Below, in pieces: positions 35,817 through 44,881 of a stretch of 49,688 nucleotides of DNA. The notes under the pieces are model-generated. The model searched no databases. It worked only from the letters and a program-made list of their open reading frames with translations, and was not told where the DNA came from. Made by a program: the position numbers and the translations under genes. Position 1 is the stretch's first letter; the number at the start of each line of letters is the position of its first letter. Location of the stretch: positions 1-49,688 of the forward strand of contig JAURZI010000077.1 in the NCBI GenBank assembly GCA_030653435.1. Direction: 5' to 3'. This DNA comes from Methylovulum sp. (GTDB lineage: Bacteria; Pseudomonadota; Gammaproteobacteria; Methylococcales; Methylomonadaceae).

Positions 35817-36708
35817 AAGCTTTGCAATAAGAAGGTATCCAACTCTGTTCAACCATGTAAGCAGGCACCTCATTAAAATCAAACGCTACACCATCTTTAA
35901 CCATTTGTTCCACATCAAACAGCACACCGACTTCAGGAATATCGGCGAAGAACATTTTATACAAAGGCCCTACCATCATTTTTGCGGCTTTCATGCCCAT
36001 CCCGCCGATAAAATTGCGACGCTGGCCGACATGGGCTATTTCGTCTATGGTGATTTCATCCAAAAGTTCCTTTAATCGCTGCTTAACCTCCGGCTCATCC
36101 GCCAGTAACTCATCAAACAAGCGATGCAAATGGAAATAGTAGGTCACACCCATTAATTCCGTGACAAAAGCAGGCGCATCCAATAAGAAACCCGGTAATT
36201 TTGGGAATTGCTCATAAATCCATTCTTTAACAGGGCTCAAAGGCACCCATTCCACTTTGTCCAAACCACAAGTCAGCAACATTTCTTCGAATAAGCGCCA
36301 GTGGCAGAATTCTTCCGCCAGATGCACCCGGCTAATTTTATCTTCCAGGCATCGGGAATCCGCCATTGTCGGCGTCACATCCCATGCGCCTTTGATGCCT
36401 ACCCATTCATGTCTGGCGAATTTGTACATACTGGTCAGCATCAGGGTCATCCGGTCTAAGGACTGAGGATTATCTTCCAGCTCAATATAATTGCGGTAAA
36501 AAGCTTCAGGATCAGCCAGCGGTGTCCGCAATTTGACGGGATGGTCTTTAAAATGCTGCAATCTAGCGCGTTTTTTAGCTAAATCTTTATCTGCTTCGAG
36601 CAGCTCACCACCGTGCCGCTGGGTAAATTCCCAGTAATCGGCAAAGTTTTCTTGCCGTTGTTGCTTGCTTGCTGGTGAAAAAATGGACAGATAGTTGGCA
36701 GTCCCCAT
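35815..36708 (-). CDS. Ferritin-like putative diiron protein inside the ccm operon
   Basis: 297 residues, all-helical, no signal peptide, so probably cytoplasmic. A four-helix diiron ligand set can be read: Glu101 (FARHEWVG), Glu133-x-x-His136 (AEEFCHWRLFEE), Glu184 (FVTELMGV) and Glu223-x-x-His226 (IDEIAHVGQR). This fits the E, ExxH, E, ExxH pattern of ferritin-like oxidases and reductases. I do not recognise the specific family and no substrate can be named. It lies 36 nt after ccmB and 121 nt before ccmC. A link to haem or iron handling is only inferred from position. It could alternatively be an unrelated oxygenase carried along. Confidence 0.8.
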   Translation of the reverse strand: MGTANYLSIFSPASKQQRQENFADYWEFTQRHGGELLEADKDLAKKRARLQHFKDHPVKLRTPLADPEAFYRNYIELEDNPQSLDRMTLMLTSMYKFARHEWVGIKGAWDVTPTMADSRCLEDKISRVHLAEEFCHWRLFEEMLLTCGLDKVEWVPLSPVKEWIYEQFPKLPGFLLDAPAFVTELMGVTYYFHLHRLFDELLADEPEVKQRLKELLDEITIDEIAHVGQRRNFIGGMGMKAAKMMVGPLYKMFFADIPEVGVLFDVEQMVKDGVAFDFNEVPAYMVEQSWIPSYCKA

Positions 36709-36744
36709 AAGGCCAGGCTCCGGATTATGATTGATATGATAAGG

Positions 36745-37422
36745 TTATTGGCTCATGCTCATTTTTAATGCTGCGGCAGTTGGCCAAGGCGCCAATGCCA
36801 GAGCCATAAACAGCATTGCCGTCAGGATATTGATTTGCGCCCCTACCGGCAAACCGTTGCCGGCCATGGCGACGGCATTACCGGCAAAAATCAGCACGGG
36901 TACATAAAGCGGCAACACCAGCAGCGATAAAATCATACCGCCCCGACGCAAACCGACGGTTAGTGCAACGCCTATTGCACCAATCAAACTTAACACCGGC
37001 GTGCCGAGCAACAGCGTCAGTAATAAGATGCCCAGGGAATGCACGGACATCCCCAAAAAAATCGCCAGCAAGGGCGCAATCACCAATAATGGCAGGCCTG
37101 TCACCAGCCAATGCGCGATAATTTTGCCTAGTATCAGGACGGATACCGGATGCTGGCTTAATAACATCTGCTCCAAAGAACCATCATCAAAATCCGAACG
37201 GAACAGGCTGTCCAACGACAGCATCGCCGCCAATAATGCCGCAACCCAGATAATCCCTGGCGCAATCGTTTGCAATAACTGCGGCCTTGCACCTATCCCT
37301 AGCGGAAACAAGGTGATGACCAACACAAAAAACAGCAAGGGGTTGGCGATTTCCGAGCGGCGGCGCAACGCTAAAATCAGGTCGCGGCGAATAACGGCAA
37401 AAAATGCGTGGGTTAATGGCAT
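36745..37422 (-). CDS. ccmB: Haem exporter permease CcmB
   Basis: 225 residues with about six helices and the family motifs RRDLILALRRRSEIANPLLF, DDGSLEQMLLSQHPV and LLGTPVLSLIGAIGVALTVG. With CcmA it forms the ABC transporter that powers release of holo-CcmE. Its ATG shares one base with the ccmA stop. Normal length. Confidence 0.96.
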   Translation of the reverse strand: MPLTHAFFAVIRRDLILALRRRSEIANPLLFFVLVITLFPLGIGARPQLLQTIAPGIIWVAALLAAMLSLDSLFRSDFDDGSLEQMLLSQHPVSVLILGKIIAHWLVTGLPLLVIAPLLAIFLGMSVHSLGILLLTLLLGTPVLSLIGAIGVALTVGLRRGGMILSLLVLPLYVPVLIFAGNAVAMAGNGLPVGAQINILTAMLFMALALAPWPTAAALKMSMSQ

Positions 37423-38036
37423 CAGGATAAATGGATACGCTGGACAGCAACGCCCTGGAGGTTAAGGTCATGGTGCGACGTCAACACAATCAGGCCGCCG
37501 CCTGCACAGTGTTCAGCCATCAACGTTTCGGTCAGTTTTATGCCTTGCTTGTCCAGCGAGGTGAACGGTTCGTCAAGTATCCATAATCGGTTTTGCGTAA
37601 CCAGCAACCGCGCCAGCGACAAACGCCGCTTTTGCCCGGCCGACAAGGCTTGAACCGGCATATCATCGTAACCTGACAATTGCACTCGCGCCAACGCGTC
37701 GGCAATAGCATGTAGGCCAGACTGCCCTAAGGCCACTGCAAAACTCAGGTTTTCCAAGACTGTCAATTCTTTTTTGATGCCGTCCAGATGACCGACATAA
37801 GCCATATCGGCACGGTATTGGCTGTCATTAATGCCGGTTCCGCACCACAAAATGGTGCCTGCATCCGCTTCCCTAAAACCGCATAAGATACGCAACAGCG
37901 ACGTTTTGCCGCTACCGTTTTGGCCCTCCAGCAATAAAGCCTGGCCGGCTTGCAACGCAAAAACCAAGTCGGCAAACAACACCCTATCATCGCGGATACA
38001 GCTTAAGCCTATACCTTGCAATACCGGACTGGTCAT
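37422..38036 (-). CDS. ccmA: Haem exporter ATP-binding protein CcmA
   Basis: 204 residues. Walker A EGQNGSGKTSLLR, signature ALSAGQKRRLSLARLL, Walker B LWILDEPFTSLD and the switch His in TSHHDL. It hydrolyses ATP for the CcmAB complex. The ATG overlaps the rlmB stop as ATGA, so rlmB and ccm are cotranscribed here. Confidence 0.97.
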   Translation of the reverse strand: MTSPVLQGIGLSCIRDDRVLFADLVFALQAGQALLLEGQNGSGKTSLLRILCGFREADAGTILWCGTGINDSQYRADMAYVGHLDGIKKELTVLENLSFAVALGQSGLHAIADALARVQLSGYDDMPVQALSAGQKRRLSLARLLVTQNRLWILDEPFTSLDKQGIKLTETLMAEHCAGGGLIVLTSHHDLNLQGVAVQRIHLS

Positions 38037-38776
38037 CGTATTAGCCGCTGACGCAACACTTCGTACAACAATACGCCGGTCGCCACCGACAAGTTCAGAC
38101 TTTCCACCTGCCCCTGCATCGGCAATTTAACCAACACATCGCATTGCTCTCGGGTCAAACGGCGCATGCCCTTCTCTTCCGCACCGACAACCAACGCCAA
38201 GGGCACATCAAAATCAACCTGATAAGCCGTTTGCACAGCTTCGCCTGCGGCGCCCATCACCCAGATGCCTTGCTCTTTTAGCCAACGCAAGGTTCGTGAC
38301 AAGTTTGTCACCTGATATACCGGTACGGTTTCAGCCGCGCCACTCGCCACTTTGCAAACAGTAGGCGTAATGCCTGTCGCATTGTCTTTGGTGATAATCA
38401 CGCCGTGCACGCCAGTGGCATCGGCGCTACGCAAACAAGCACCGAGGTTATGCGGGTCTTGCACATTATCCAGAACCAGAAACAAAGGCGTCGTCGTGAG
38501 ATTTTCCACGGCGGCTTTCAGCTCATTTTCCGACAATTCGGCAGGCATTTCGACTTCGATGACAATGCCTTGGTGATTATTGCCTTCGGCGAGTTTATCG
38601 AGTCTCTTGCGCTCAACCTTTTCCGGCTCTATGCCTAAATCAAGCAACGCATCAATCGCCTGAGTTAAGCGCTTGTCTTGCCGTTGCGCGTCTATCCAGG
38701 CCTTGCTAATTTTTTTCGGCGAGTAATCGAGGGCGGCTTGTACGGAATGCAGGCCGTAAAGTTTGCTTGGTTTCAT
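38033..38776 (-). CDS. rlmB: 23S rRNA (guanosine-2251-2'-O)-methyltransferase RlmB
   Basis: SpoU/TrmH-type enzyme of 247 residues. The N-terminal substrate-binding domain (YGLHSVQAALDYSPKKISKA) is followed by the trefoil-knot SAM domain with DNVQDPHNLGACLRSADATG, VVGAEEKGMRRL and VESLNLSVATGVLLYE. The ATG at 38776 (MKPSKLYG) is preferred; the frame extends 15 codons upstream. About 230 nt separate it from the rnr stop; in E. coli the two genes are neighbours in the same order. Confidence 0.96.
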   Translation of the reverse strand: MKPSKLYGLHSVQAALDYSPKKISKAWIDAQRQDKRLTQAIDALLDLGIEPEKVERKRLDKLAEGNNHQGIVIEVEMPAELSENELKAAVENLTTTPLFLVLDNVQDPHNLGACLRSADATGVHGVIITKDNATGITPTVCKVASGAAETVPVYQVTNLSRTLRWLKEQGIWVMGAAGEAVQTAYQVDFDVPLALVVGAEEKGMRRLTREQCDVLVKLPMQGQVESLNLSVATGVLLYEVLRQRLIR

Positions 38777-39006
38777 AATTCTGTCTTGAATAGATTGCGT
38801 TGCCGTGTTTCGATCTTGCAATCGTCAAGATTACCCATCATTCCTGATAATTGGCGTTTTAACACATCAAGCTTCTCTATATTCGTATGGTTTTTGCAAA
38901 CAACCGGTAATTTATAAGTCGGGGCAGCGTCAGCCAAATCATCAGTTTTTAGATATAGGCATTCGATAACAGCAAGTTAGCCACTCCGTGGATTGATAAA
39001 AAATGT

Positions 39007-41325
39007 TTACCCGCTCTTCGGTTTTCTCTTGCGTTTTTTCTTAGGTTTGCCTATCCCAGCCGACACCTTGACCGCTTCCTGTTTTTGTATCAGCTCAAAA
39101 TCAAGCTTTTTTTCGTCCAGATCAACGCGGGCAACTTTAATTTTGACACTATCTCCCAAACGGAAATTAGTATTGGTGCGTTCGCCTTTCAACTGGTGGC
39201 TGGTCGGGTCAAAGTGGAAATAATCCTGCCCCAGATTACTAATATGCACCAAGCCCTCGACATAAATTTCGGCAAGTTCGACAAAAAAACCAAATGACGT
39301 GACCGCAGAAATAATACCGATGAATTCTTCACCAATTTTATCCATCATGTATTCGCATTTCAGCCAGCTCACGACATCACGGGTAGCCTCATCAGCACGG
39401 CGCTCATTAGCTGAGCAATGCTCACCCAGCATGACCATATCTGGTACGCCGTAGACAAAACTGGACACGCTTTTACCTTGCAAGCAGTGCCGGATAGCAC
39501 GATGTACCAATAAGTCGGGATAACGGCGTATTGGCGACGTGAAATGTGCATAAGCCTCCAGTGCCAAGCCAAAATGACCTTTTAATTCGGGGCTGTAAAC
39601 AGCTTGAGACATCGAGCGCAACAACACAGTCTGGATTAAATGTGCATCGGCCCGACCTTTGATGGAATCGACCAAATGCATGTAGTCCAGCGGTGTAGGG
39701 TTGACTCCGCCGCCAAATTTGAGGCCAAGCTCTCCCAAAAATGTTTTCAGATTAAGTAATTTATCTGCACTAGGGCCCTCATGAACGCGCAACAGCTTGG
39801 GGATTTTTTTAGCGTTCAGATAACGTGCTGCCGCGCTATTGGCAGTAATCATGAATTCTTCTATCAATTTGTGCGCATCATTGCGCTCAACGGGGACTAT
39901 TTTTTCGATTTTACGGTCTGCGCCGAAAACAATCCGCGTTTCCTGAGTATCAAAATCCATGGCACCGCGCTGTTCACGCTGGACACGCATCACTTTATAC
40001 AACGCATACAACTCACGCAAATGCGGCATCAGCGCTTGATATTTTTCTGCCAGCTCCTGCGCCGAGCCAGTTCCCGACTGGCTTGCGGCATACACACCAT
40101 CCCTGGCGATATCGCCATCGACCAATATTTTGGCGACCTCGGTATACGTCAAGCGCGCATGGGATCTCATCACCGCATCAAAAAAACGTGACCGCGTCAC
40201 TTGCCCTTCCGAGTCTATGAGCAGCTCGCAGACCATACACAAACGATCCACCAGTGGATTCAATGAACACAGACCGTTAGATAAGATCTCCGGCAACATC
40301 GGAATAACGTTTTCGGGAAAATAGACTGATGTACTGCGATTTTTCGCTTCTTTGTCCAATGAGCTGTTAACTTGCACATAATGCGAAACATCGGCTATTG
40401 CGACGAGCAGCTTCCAGCCTTTAGGCGTTTTTTTGCAATAAACCGCATCGTCAAAATCGCGGGCATCTTCGCCGTCTATCGTAACCAGCGGCAGTTTCCG
40501 CAGATCTTCTCTATGTTCTTTCGCCGATTCGGGAACTTCAGGGCTTAAGGACTTGATGTCTTCTAGCAGCTCATCCGGCCAGATATGGGGCAATTCGTGG
40601 GAGCGGATTGCCATTTCAATTTCCATACCGGGCGCCAGATGATCGCCCAGCACCTCAACGATGCGGCCTATGGGTTGGCGCAGTTTAGTCGGTTGTTCGA
40701 CGATTTCGGCAACAACGATTTGCCCTTGCTTGGCTTTGCCGACTCCGTCTTTTTGCAACAGCACGGTTTGTGCGATATTTTTATTGTCGGGCACGACATA
40801 AGTAAAACCGTCTTCCTTGTATAGCCGCCCGACAATCTGATGGGTGTTTCGCTCCAGAATCTCGACAACCGCGCCTTCCCTGCGGCCTTTTTTATCAATG
40901 CCGGCAATACGCACCATTGCACGGTCATTGTGCAGCAAAGGGTTCATTTCGCGCGGTGATAAAAACAAGTCATCCGAACCGTCATCGGGGCGTATAAAGC
41001 CAAAACCATCGGCATGACCGATAATACGGCCCACAATTAAGTCTTTGTTGTTGACCAAACAATAGCGCTGCTCACGATTAAATAATAATTGCCCATCTCG
41101 CTCCATCGCCCTGAGCCGACGGCGTAGCGCCTCCAATTGGTCTTCTGTTTCCAGAGAAAACGCGTCGGCAATATCTTTACGTAACAGCGGCTTTCCCGCA
41201 TGTTCAATGAACTGGAGGATTAACTCCCTGCTCGGTATGGGGTTTTCATACTTTTCAGCCTCGCGCTGTGCATATGGATCTTTTGTTGAACTAAAATCAA
41301 CATCTTTTTTAGACTTCGATGGCAT
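39007..41325 (-). CDS. rnr: Exoribonuclease R
   Basis: 772 residues. An N-terminal winged-helix region (RELILQFIEHAGKPLLRKDI) is followed by cold-shock domains (GRIIGHADGFGFIRPDDG). The RNB catalytic core has the metal-binding TIDGEDARDFDDAVYCKK, then an S1 domain (IGIISAVTSFGFFVELAEIY) and a basic tail (KPKKKRKRKPKSG). It degrades structured RNA 3' to 5'. The predicted promoter lies just upstream. In E. coli rnr precedes rlmB, as here. Confidence 0.97.
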   Translation of the reverse strand: MPSKSKKDVDFSSTKDPYAQREAEKYENPIPSRELILQFIEHAGKPLLRKDIADAFSLETEDQLEALRRRLRAMERDGQLLFNREQRYCLVNNKDLIVGRIIGHADGFGFIRPDDGSDDLFLSPREMNPLLHNDRAMVRIAGIDKKGRREGAVVEILERNTHQIVGRLYKEDGFTYVVPDNKNIAQTVLLQKDGVGKAKQGQIVVAEIVEQPTKLRQPIGRIVEVLGDHLAPGMEIEMAIRSHELPHIWPDELLEDIKSLSPEVPESAKEHREDLRKLPLVTIDGEDARDFDDAVYCKKTPKGWKLLVAIADVSHYVQVNSSLDKEAKNRSTSVYFPENVIPMLPEILSNGLCSLNPLVDRLCMVCELLIDSEGQVTRSRFFDAVMRSHARLTYTEVAKILVDGDIARDGVYAASQSGTGSAQELAEKYQALMPHLRELYALYKVMRVQREQRGAMDFDTQETRIVFGADRKIEKIVPVERNDAHKLIEEFMITANSAAARYLNAKKIPKLLRVHEGPSADKLLNLKTFLGELGLKFGGGVNPTPLDYMHLVDSIKGRADAHLIQTVLLRSMSQAVYSPELKGHFGLALEAYAHFTSPIRRYPDLLVHRAIRHCLQGKSVSSFVYGVPDMVMLGEHCSANERRADEATRDVVSWLKCEYMMDKIGEEFIGIISAVTSFGFFVELAEIYVEGLVHISNLGQDYFHFDPTSHQLKGERTNTNFRLGDSVKIKVARVDLDEKKLDFELIQKQEAVKVSAGIGKPKKKRKRKPKSG

Positions 41326-41336
41326 TTAAATAATGA

Positions 41337-41366
41337 TATATAGTGATATATAAAGAATGGCTACAA
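41337..41366 (-). promoter_or_regulatory. Candidate sigma-70 promoter of rnr
   Basis: On the minus strand TTGTAG (41366-41361), an 18-bp spacer and TATATA (41342-41337). The start codon is 12 nt downstream of the -10, so a transcript would be nearly leaderless unless the -10 lies further up in the same AT-rich stretch. A direct repeat TGATATATA surrounds the -10. Confidence 0.3.
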
Positions 41367-41422
41367 TAAGCTGATGTTTATATGATACATGCTTAGCCTG
41401 TTGATTAGAATTGAAAATAGCA

Positions 41423-41473
41423 TATCCATGCACCTGGCGGGAATATAAGAATCCTTTTTGCCCAGCATGGATA
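41423..41473 (-). terminator. Stem-loop between the CcsA-like gene and rnr
   Basis: TATCCATGC (41423-41431) pairs perfectly with GCATGGATA (41465-41473). Inside, TGG/CCA can extend the stem after a bulge. It lies 42 nt beyond the CcsA-like stop. No T-run follows, so it may be a weak terminator or a processed RNA stem. Confidence 0.4.
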
Positions 41474-41514
41474 AATCCGCATCAAACCGGCATAACCTGG
41501 ACGGCTGTCGATTT

Positions 41515-42309
41515 TTAACGATGCAAAATCAATTTCAATACCAGCTTACTGCCAAAATAAGCCAACAACAGCAAGATAAACCCACACATGGTCCATTGTA
41601 TTGCTGTTTTCCCACGCCAACCGTAACGGCTTCTACCTATCAACAAACCCGAAAATATTATCCATGCCAGTATCGATAAAACAGTTTTATGCACCAGATG
41701 CTGGGCAAACAGATCTTCTATAAACACAAAACCGCTCACTAACGACAAGGTCAGAAAAAAAAGCCCCGCCGCCAACATCTGAAACAGCAGGGATTCCATC
41801 GCTTGCAACGAAGGCAAAGATTGAATGAAGCGTTTGGGCGGATGGCTTTTGAGCTGCTGATCCTGAATGGCGAGCAACGCCGCTTGTAATGCAGCGATGT
41901 TCAATAGGCTGAAAGCAATAATAGACGTCAGGATATGACCGGTCATCGCCCAACTATAAATAGATAACTGCTGTGATTTGTCGTCAAAATTAACCTCCAG
42001 ACCGAACATAATAGCGGCAATAGGAAAAACGGCGATACCGAGCTTTTCAACCGGCTTTCTTAGTGTAGCCATCAGTAACAGCAGCGCAACTATCATCGCA
42101 ACAAACGAGGCGGTGCTGTAAAAACTAAAACTGAAACCGTTATTTTGCTGAAAAGCCAGCGCAGTATATAAGGTATGGACGCATACCGCAGCCCAAGCCA
42201 GATAAACCGGCGTCCGCTGCGGGCTATTCTGGTCAATATGACGAATAATCAGCAAAGTATTTGCCAAATAGGCACAAATTGCAATGGTTGCGAGTACAAC
42301 AGAAGTCAT
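41515..42309 (-). CDS. CcsA-like inner-membrane protein (YpjD type)
   Basis: About 264 residues with eight predicted helices. It is of the CcsA/HemX-like cytochrome assembly class, with the periplasmic-side His residues in MTGHILTSIIAFSLLNIAAL and HLVHKTVLSILAWIIFSGLL. E. coli ypjD occupies the same place upstream of ffh, divergently transcribed. The role is uncertain; a cytochrome c link is suggested by the family only. The ATG at 42309 (MTSVVLATIA) puts the first helix at the N-terminus; the longer frame adds 27 polar residues. Confidence 0.85.
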   Translation of the reverse strand: MTSVVLATIAICAYLANTLLIIRHIDQNSPQRTPVYLAWAAVCVHTLYTALAFQQNNGFSFSFYSTASFVAMIVALLLLMATLRKPVEKLGIAVFPIAAIMFGLEVNFDDKSQQLSIYSWAMTGHILTSIIAFSLLNIAALQAALLAIQDQQLKSHPPKRFIQSLPSLQAMESLLFQMLAAGLFFLTLSLVSGFVFIEDLFAQHLVHKTVLSILAWIIFSGLLIGRSRYGWRGKTAIQWTMCGFILLLLAYFGSKLVLKLILHR

Positions 42310-42645
42310 TGATTCTTTATTGGCTACGATGAGAGACTGTGTTAACTGAATAGTTTTGCCATGGGATAGGTCTGGACAACGCATATCCAAAGGTTATATG
42401 GATAGGGATTTTGTCCGTATAAGCGAGCTCGAACACAAGCCTTACTGCACATTTTGCAAGCGCCAAATAAACGCAGGACACGGACAAAAAGACAAACCAA
42501 TTTAACCCCTTATAAAATGCACGCACCTAACTCCGGCTAATGCAAAGGCCTTAACGGGTATGGTAATATATCGCATTGAATAGTCCTAGCGCATTTGTGT
42601 TAGTAAGCTGCAGCCCACCCACATCAAAATAATAAGAATTCAGAT

Positions 42646-44001
42646 ATGTTTGATAATTTAACCGATCGATTAAGTAATACACTAAAAAAACTTAAGGGGC
42701 AGGGACGCCTGACTGAAGACAACATCAAGGAAACCCTACGCGAAGTCCGCACGGCCTTGCTTGAGGCTGATGTCGCATTACCGGTCGTCACGGACTTTAT
42801 TGAACGCGTCAAAACAGGCGCTCTAGGACAAGATGTCCAAACCAGCCTGTCACCCGGCCAATCAATGATTAAGCTGGTCCAGTCGGAACTGGTTAAAGTC
42901 ATGGGCGAAGCCAATGAAGGGCTTAACCTCAAGGCCGTCCCCCCTGTGGTCATTTTAATGGCCGGCTTGCAAGGTGCAGGCAAAACCACTACCGTGGCTA
43001 AACTAGGCCGCTGGCTGCAAGAGAACCAAAAGAAAAAAGTCGGTGTCGTCAGTGCTGACGTTTATCGCCCAGCCGCTATCAAGCAATTGCAAATGCTCGC
43101 GAACGAAGTGTCACTGGATTTTTTTGACAGCGATATTTCACAACACCCTGTTGATATCGCCAAAAACGCAATTGCAGCTGCCAGAAAAAAATTCCTGGAT
43201 GTCATTATTGTCGATACGGCAGGCCGTCTGCATATCGACGATGAAATGATGGGCGAGATCAAAGCATTACATGCCGCCATCAATCCCACCGAGACCCTGT
43301 TTGTGGTTGACAGCATGACTGGTCAGGATGCCGCCATTACGGCAAAAGCGTTCAATGATGCGCTACCGCTAACCGGCATTATCCTGACCAAGGCCGATGG
43401 CGACGCTAGAGGCGGGGCCGCGTTATCAATACGCCACATTACCGGCAAACCTATTAAATTTATCGGCGTAGGCGAAAAATCCCACGCACTGGAACCCTTC
43501 CATCCCGACCGCATTGCTTCACGCATTTTGGGCATGGGTGACATGCTCAGCCTTATTGAAGAAATCGAGCAAAAAGTCGACAAGGAAAAAGCTGAAAAAT
43601 TTGCCCGCAAAATGCAAAAGGGCAAGGGTTTCGACCTGGAAGACTTTCGCGAGCAATTGCAGCAAATGCAAAGCATGGGCGGCATCGGCTCGATGATGGA
43701 CAAATTGCCCGGCATGAATAGCGTTCCTCAAGAGATGAAGGACAAAGTCAATGACAAAATGCTGGCACGACAAATCGCCATCATCTGCTCCATGACTATG
43801 CAGGAAAGACGTTACCCCGATTTAATTAAAGGCAACCGCAAAAAACGCATTGCCGCAGGCTGCGGACAAGAATTACAGGATGTTAACCGTATTTTGAAGC
43901 AATTTTTAATGATGCAAAAAATGATGAAGAAATTAAAAAACGGCAATATGGCCAATATGGTACGGGGTTTCAAGAGCAATGTCCGCGGCATGAGAAGGTA
44001 G
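42646..44001 (+). CDS. ffh: Signal recognition particle protein Ffh
   Basis: 451 residues. The N domain (LSNTLKKLKGQGRLTEDNI) leads to the G domain with P-loop LQGAGKTTTVAKLGR, DVYRPAAIKQL, DTAGRLHIDDEMMGEI and TKADGDARGGAAL. The Met-rich M domain binds 4.5S RNA and signal peptides (MQKGKGFDLEDF to MMQKMMKKLKNGN). It targets membrane proteins with FtsY. It heads the ffh-rpsP-rimM-trmD-rplS cluster but has a 117-nt gap to rpsP containing a promoter candidate. Confidence 0.98.
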   Translation: MFDNLTDRLSNTLKKLKGQGRLTEDNIKETLREVRTALLEADVALPVVTDFIERVKTGALGQDVQTSLSPGQSMIKLVQSELVKVMGEANEGLNLKAVPPVVILMAGLQGAGKTTTVAKLGRWLQENQKKKVGVVSADVYRPAAIKQLQMLANEVSLDFFDSDISQHPVDIAKNAIAAARKKFLDVIIVDTAGRLHIDDEMMGEIKALHAAINPTETLFVVDSMTGQDAAITAKAFNDALPLTGIILTKADGDARGGAALSIRHITGKPIKFIGVGEKSHALEPFHPDRIASRILGMGDMLSLIEEIEQKVDKEKAEKFARKMQKGKGFDLEDFREQLQQMQSMGGIGSMMDKLPGMNSVPQEMKDKVNDKMLARQIAIICSMTMQERRYPDLIKGNRKKRIAAGCGQELQDVNRILKQFLMMQKMMKKLKNGNMANMVRGFKSNVRGMRR

Positions 44002-44033
44002 TTTTTTGCGAAAAACTCCTCTCCACTTCAACA

Positions 44034-44061
44034 TTAAGCCAATTTATTCTTCACTTATAAT
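44034..44061 (+). promoter_or_regulatory. Candidate sigma-70 promoter of rpsP-rimM-trmD-rplS
   Basis: TTAAGC (44034-44039), a 16-bp spacer and a perfect TATAAT (44056-44061). It lies 58 nt before the rpsP start codon, which has GAGG seven bases upstream. The -35 is poor. A small stem AGTTTTT-TGCG-AAAAACT (44000-44017) overlaps the ffh stop. Confidence 0.45.
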
Positions 44062-44118
44062 TAAATTCGCGTAAAATAGTCGGATTAACAATGACTAAAT
44101 GTTTTTTGAGGAAATTAG

Positions 44119-44370
44119 ATGGTAACTATTCGTCTTTCAAGAGGCGGCGCTAAAAACCGCCCCTTTTATCACGTTGTTGTAACAGATAGCAGAAACGGTC
44201 GCGATGGTCGTTACATTGAACGAGTGGGATTTTTTAACCCGCTAGCTCGTGGCAACGAAGAAAGACTGCGCTTGGACAATGCCCGCGTTGATTATTGGAA
44301 GGCTAACGGTGCCCAACCTTCTGACCGCGTCGCAAAATTGATTAAAGACGCACTAAAAGCTGCCGCCTAG
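44119..44370 (+). CDS. rpsP: Small-subunit ribosomal protein bS16
   Basis: 83 residues, full length. Starts [20 protein letters not shown] and continues [19 protein letters not shown], the family signature. First gene of the ribosome and tRNA modification operon. rimM begins 4 nt after its stop. Confidence 0.98.
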   Translation: MVTIRLSRGGAKNRPFYHVVVTDSRNGRDGRYIERVGFFNPLARGNEERLRLDNARVDYWKANGAQPSDRVAKLIKDALKAAA

Positions 44371-44374
44371 TCTT

Positions 44375-44881
44375 TTGCCGAAAATAGAGCTTATAAACGT
44401 TGGGGAAATATCCGGCGTTTTTGGAATAAAAGGCTGGATTAAAGTATTTTCCTTTACGGGAACACGAGAAAATATTTTAAATTATTCACCTTGGCTTATA
44501 AAAAAAGGTAATGAAACCATAACCCTCGGCATCATCGAAGGTTCAATGCAAGGCAAAGCAGTAATCGCCAAGCTTGACGGCATTAACGACAGAGATCAGG
44601 CAGCCAGCCTTGTCGGCTGGAAAATTTTTGTAAAACCTGAACAATTGCCAGAGCCTGAAAAAGACGAATATTACTGGTCTGATTTAATCGGCTTAGCAGT
44701 CGAGACCATGTCGGGCATACATTTGGGTGTTATTGATAATCTGCTGGAAACGGGGGCAAATGATGTCGTCATCGTTAAAGGTGACCGGGAACGCGCCATC
44801 CCCTTTTTACAAAGCCAGATTATTATTGATATCGATCTACATGCAGGCAAGATGATTGTCGATTGGGATCCTGATTTTTAA
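44375..44881 (+). CDS. rimM: Ribosome maturation factor RimM
   Basis: 168 residues. An N-terminal beta-barrel ([20 protein letters not shown]) and a PRC barrel ([38 protein letters not shown]). It assists 30S head maturation. The only sensible start is a TTG at 44375, 4 nt after the rpsP stop, with no clear ribosome-binding site, so expression is probably coupled to rpsP. The last base of its TAA is the A of the trmD ATG. Confidence 0.95.
   Translation: MPKIELINVGEISGVFGIKGWIKVFSFTGTRENILNYSPWLIKKGNETITLGIIEGSMQGKAVIAKLDGINDRDQAASLVGWKIFVKPEQLPEPEKDEYYWSDLIGLAVETMSGIHLGVIDNLLETGANDVVIVKGDRERAIPFLQSQIIIDIDLHAGKMIVDWDPDF

Noticed and set aside
38822-39006. tRNA gene near rnr
   Set aside because: No cloverleaf with acceptor, T-loop and CCA could be built from the sequence.
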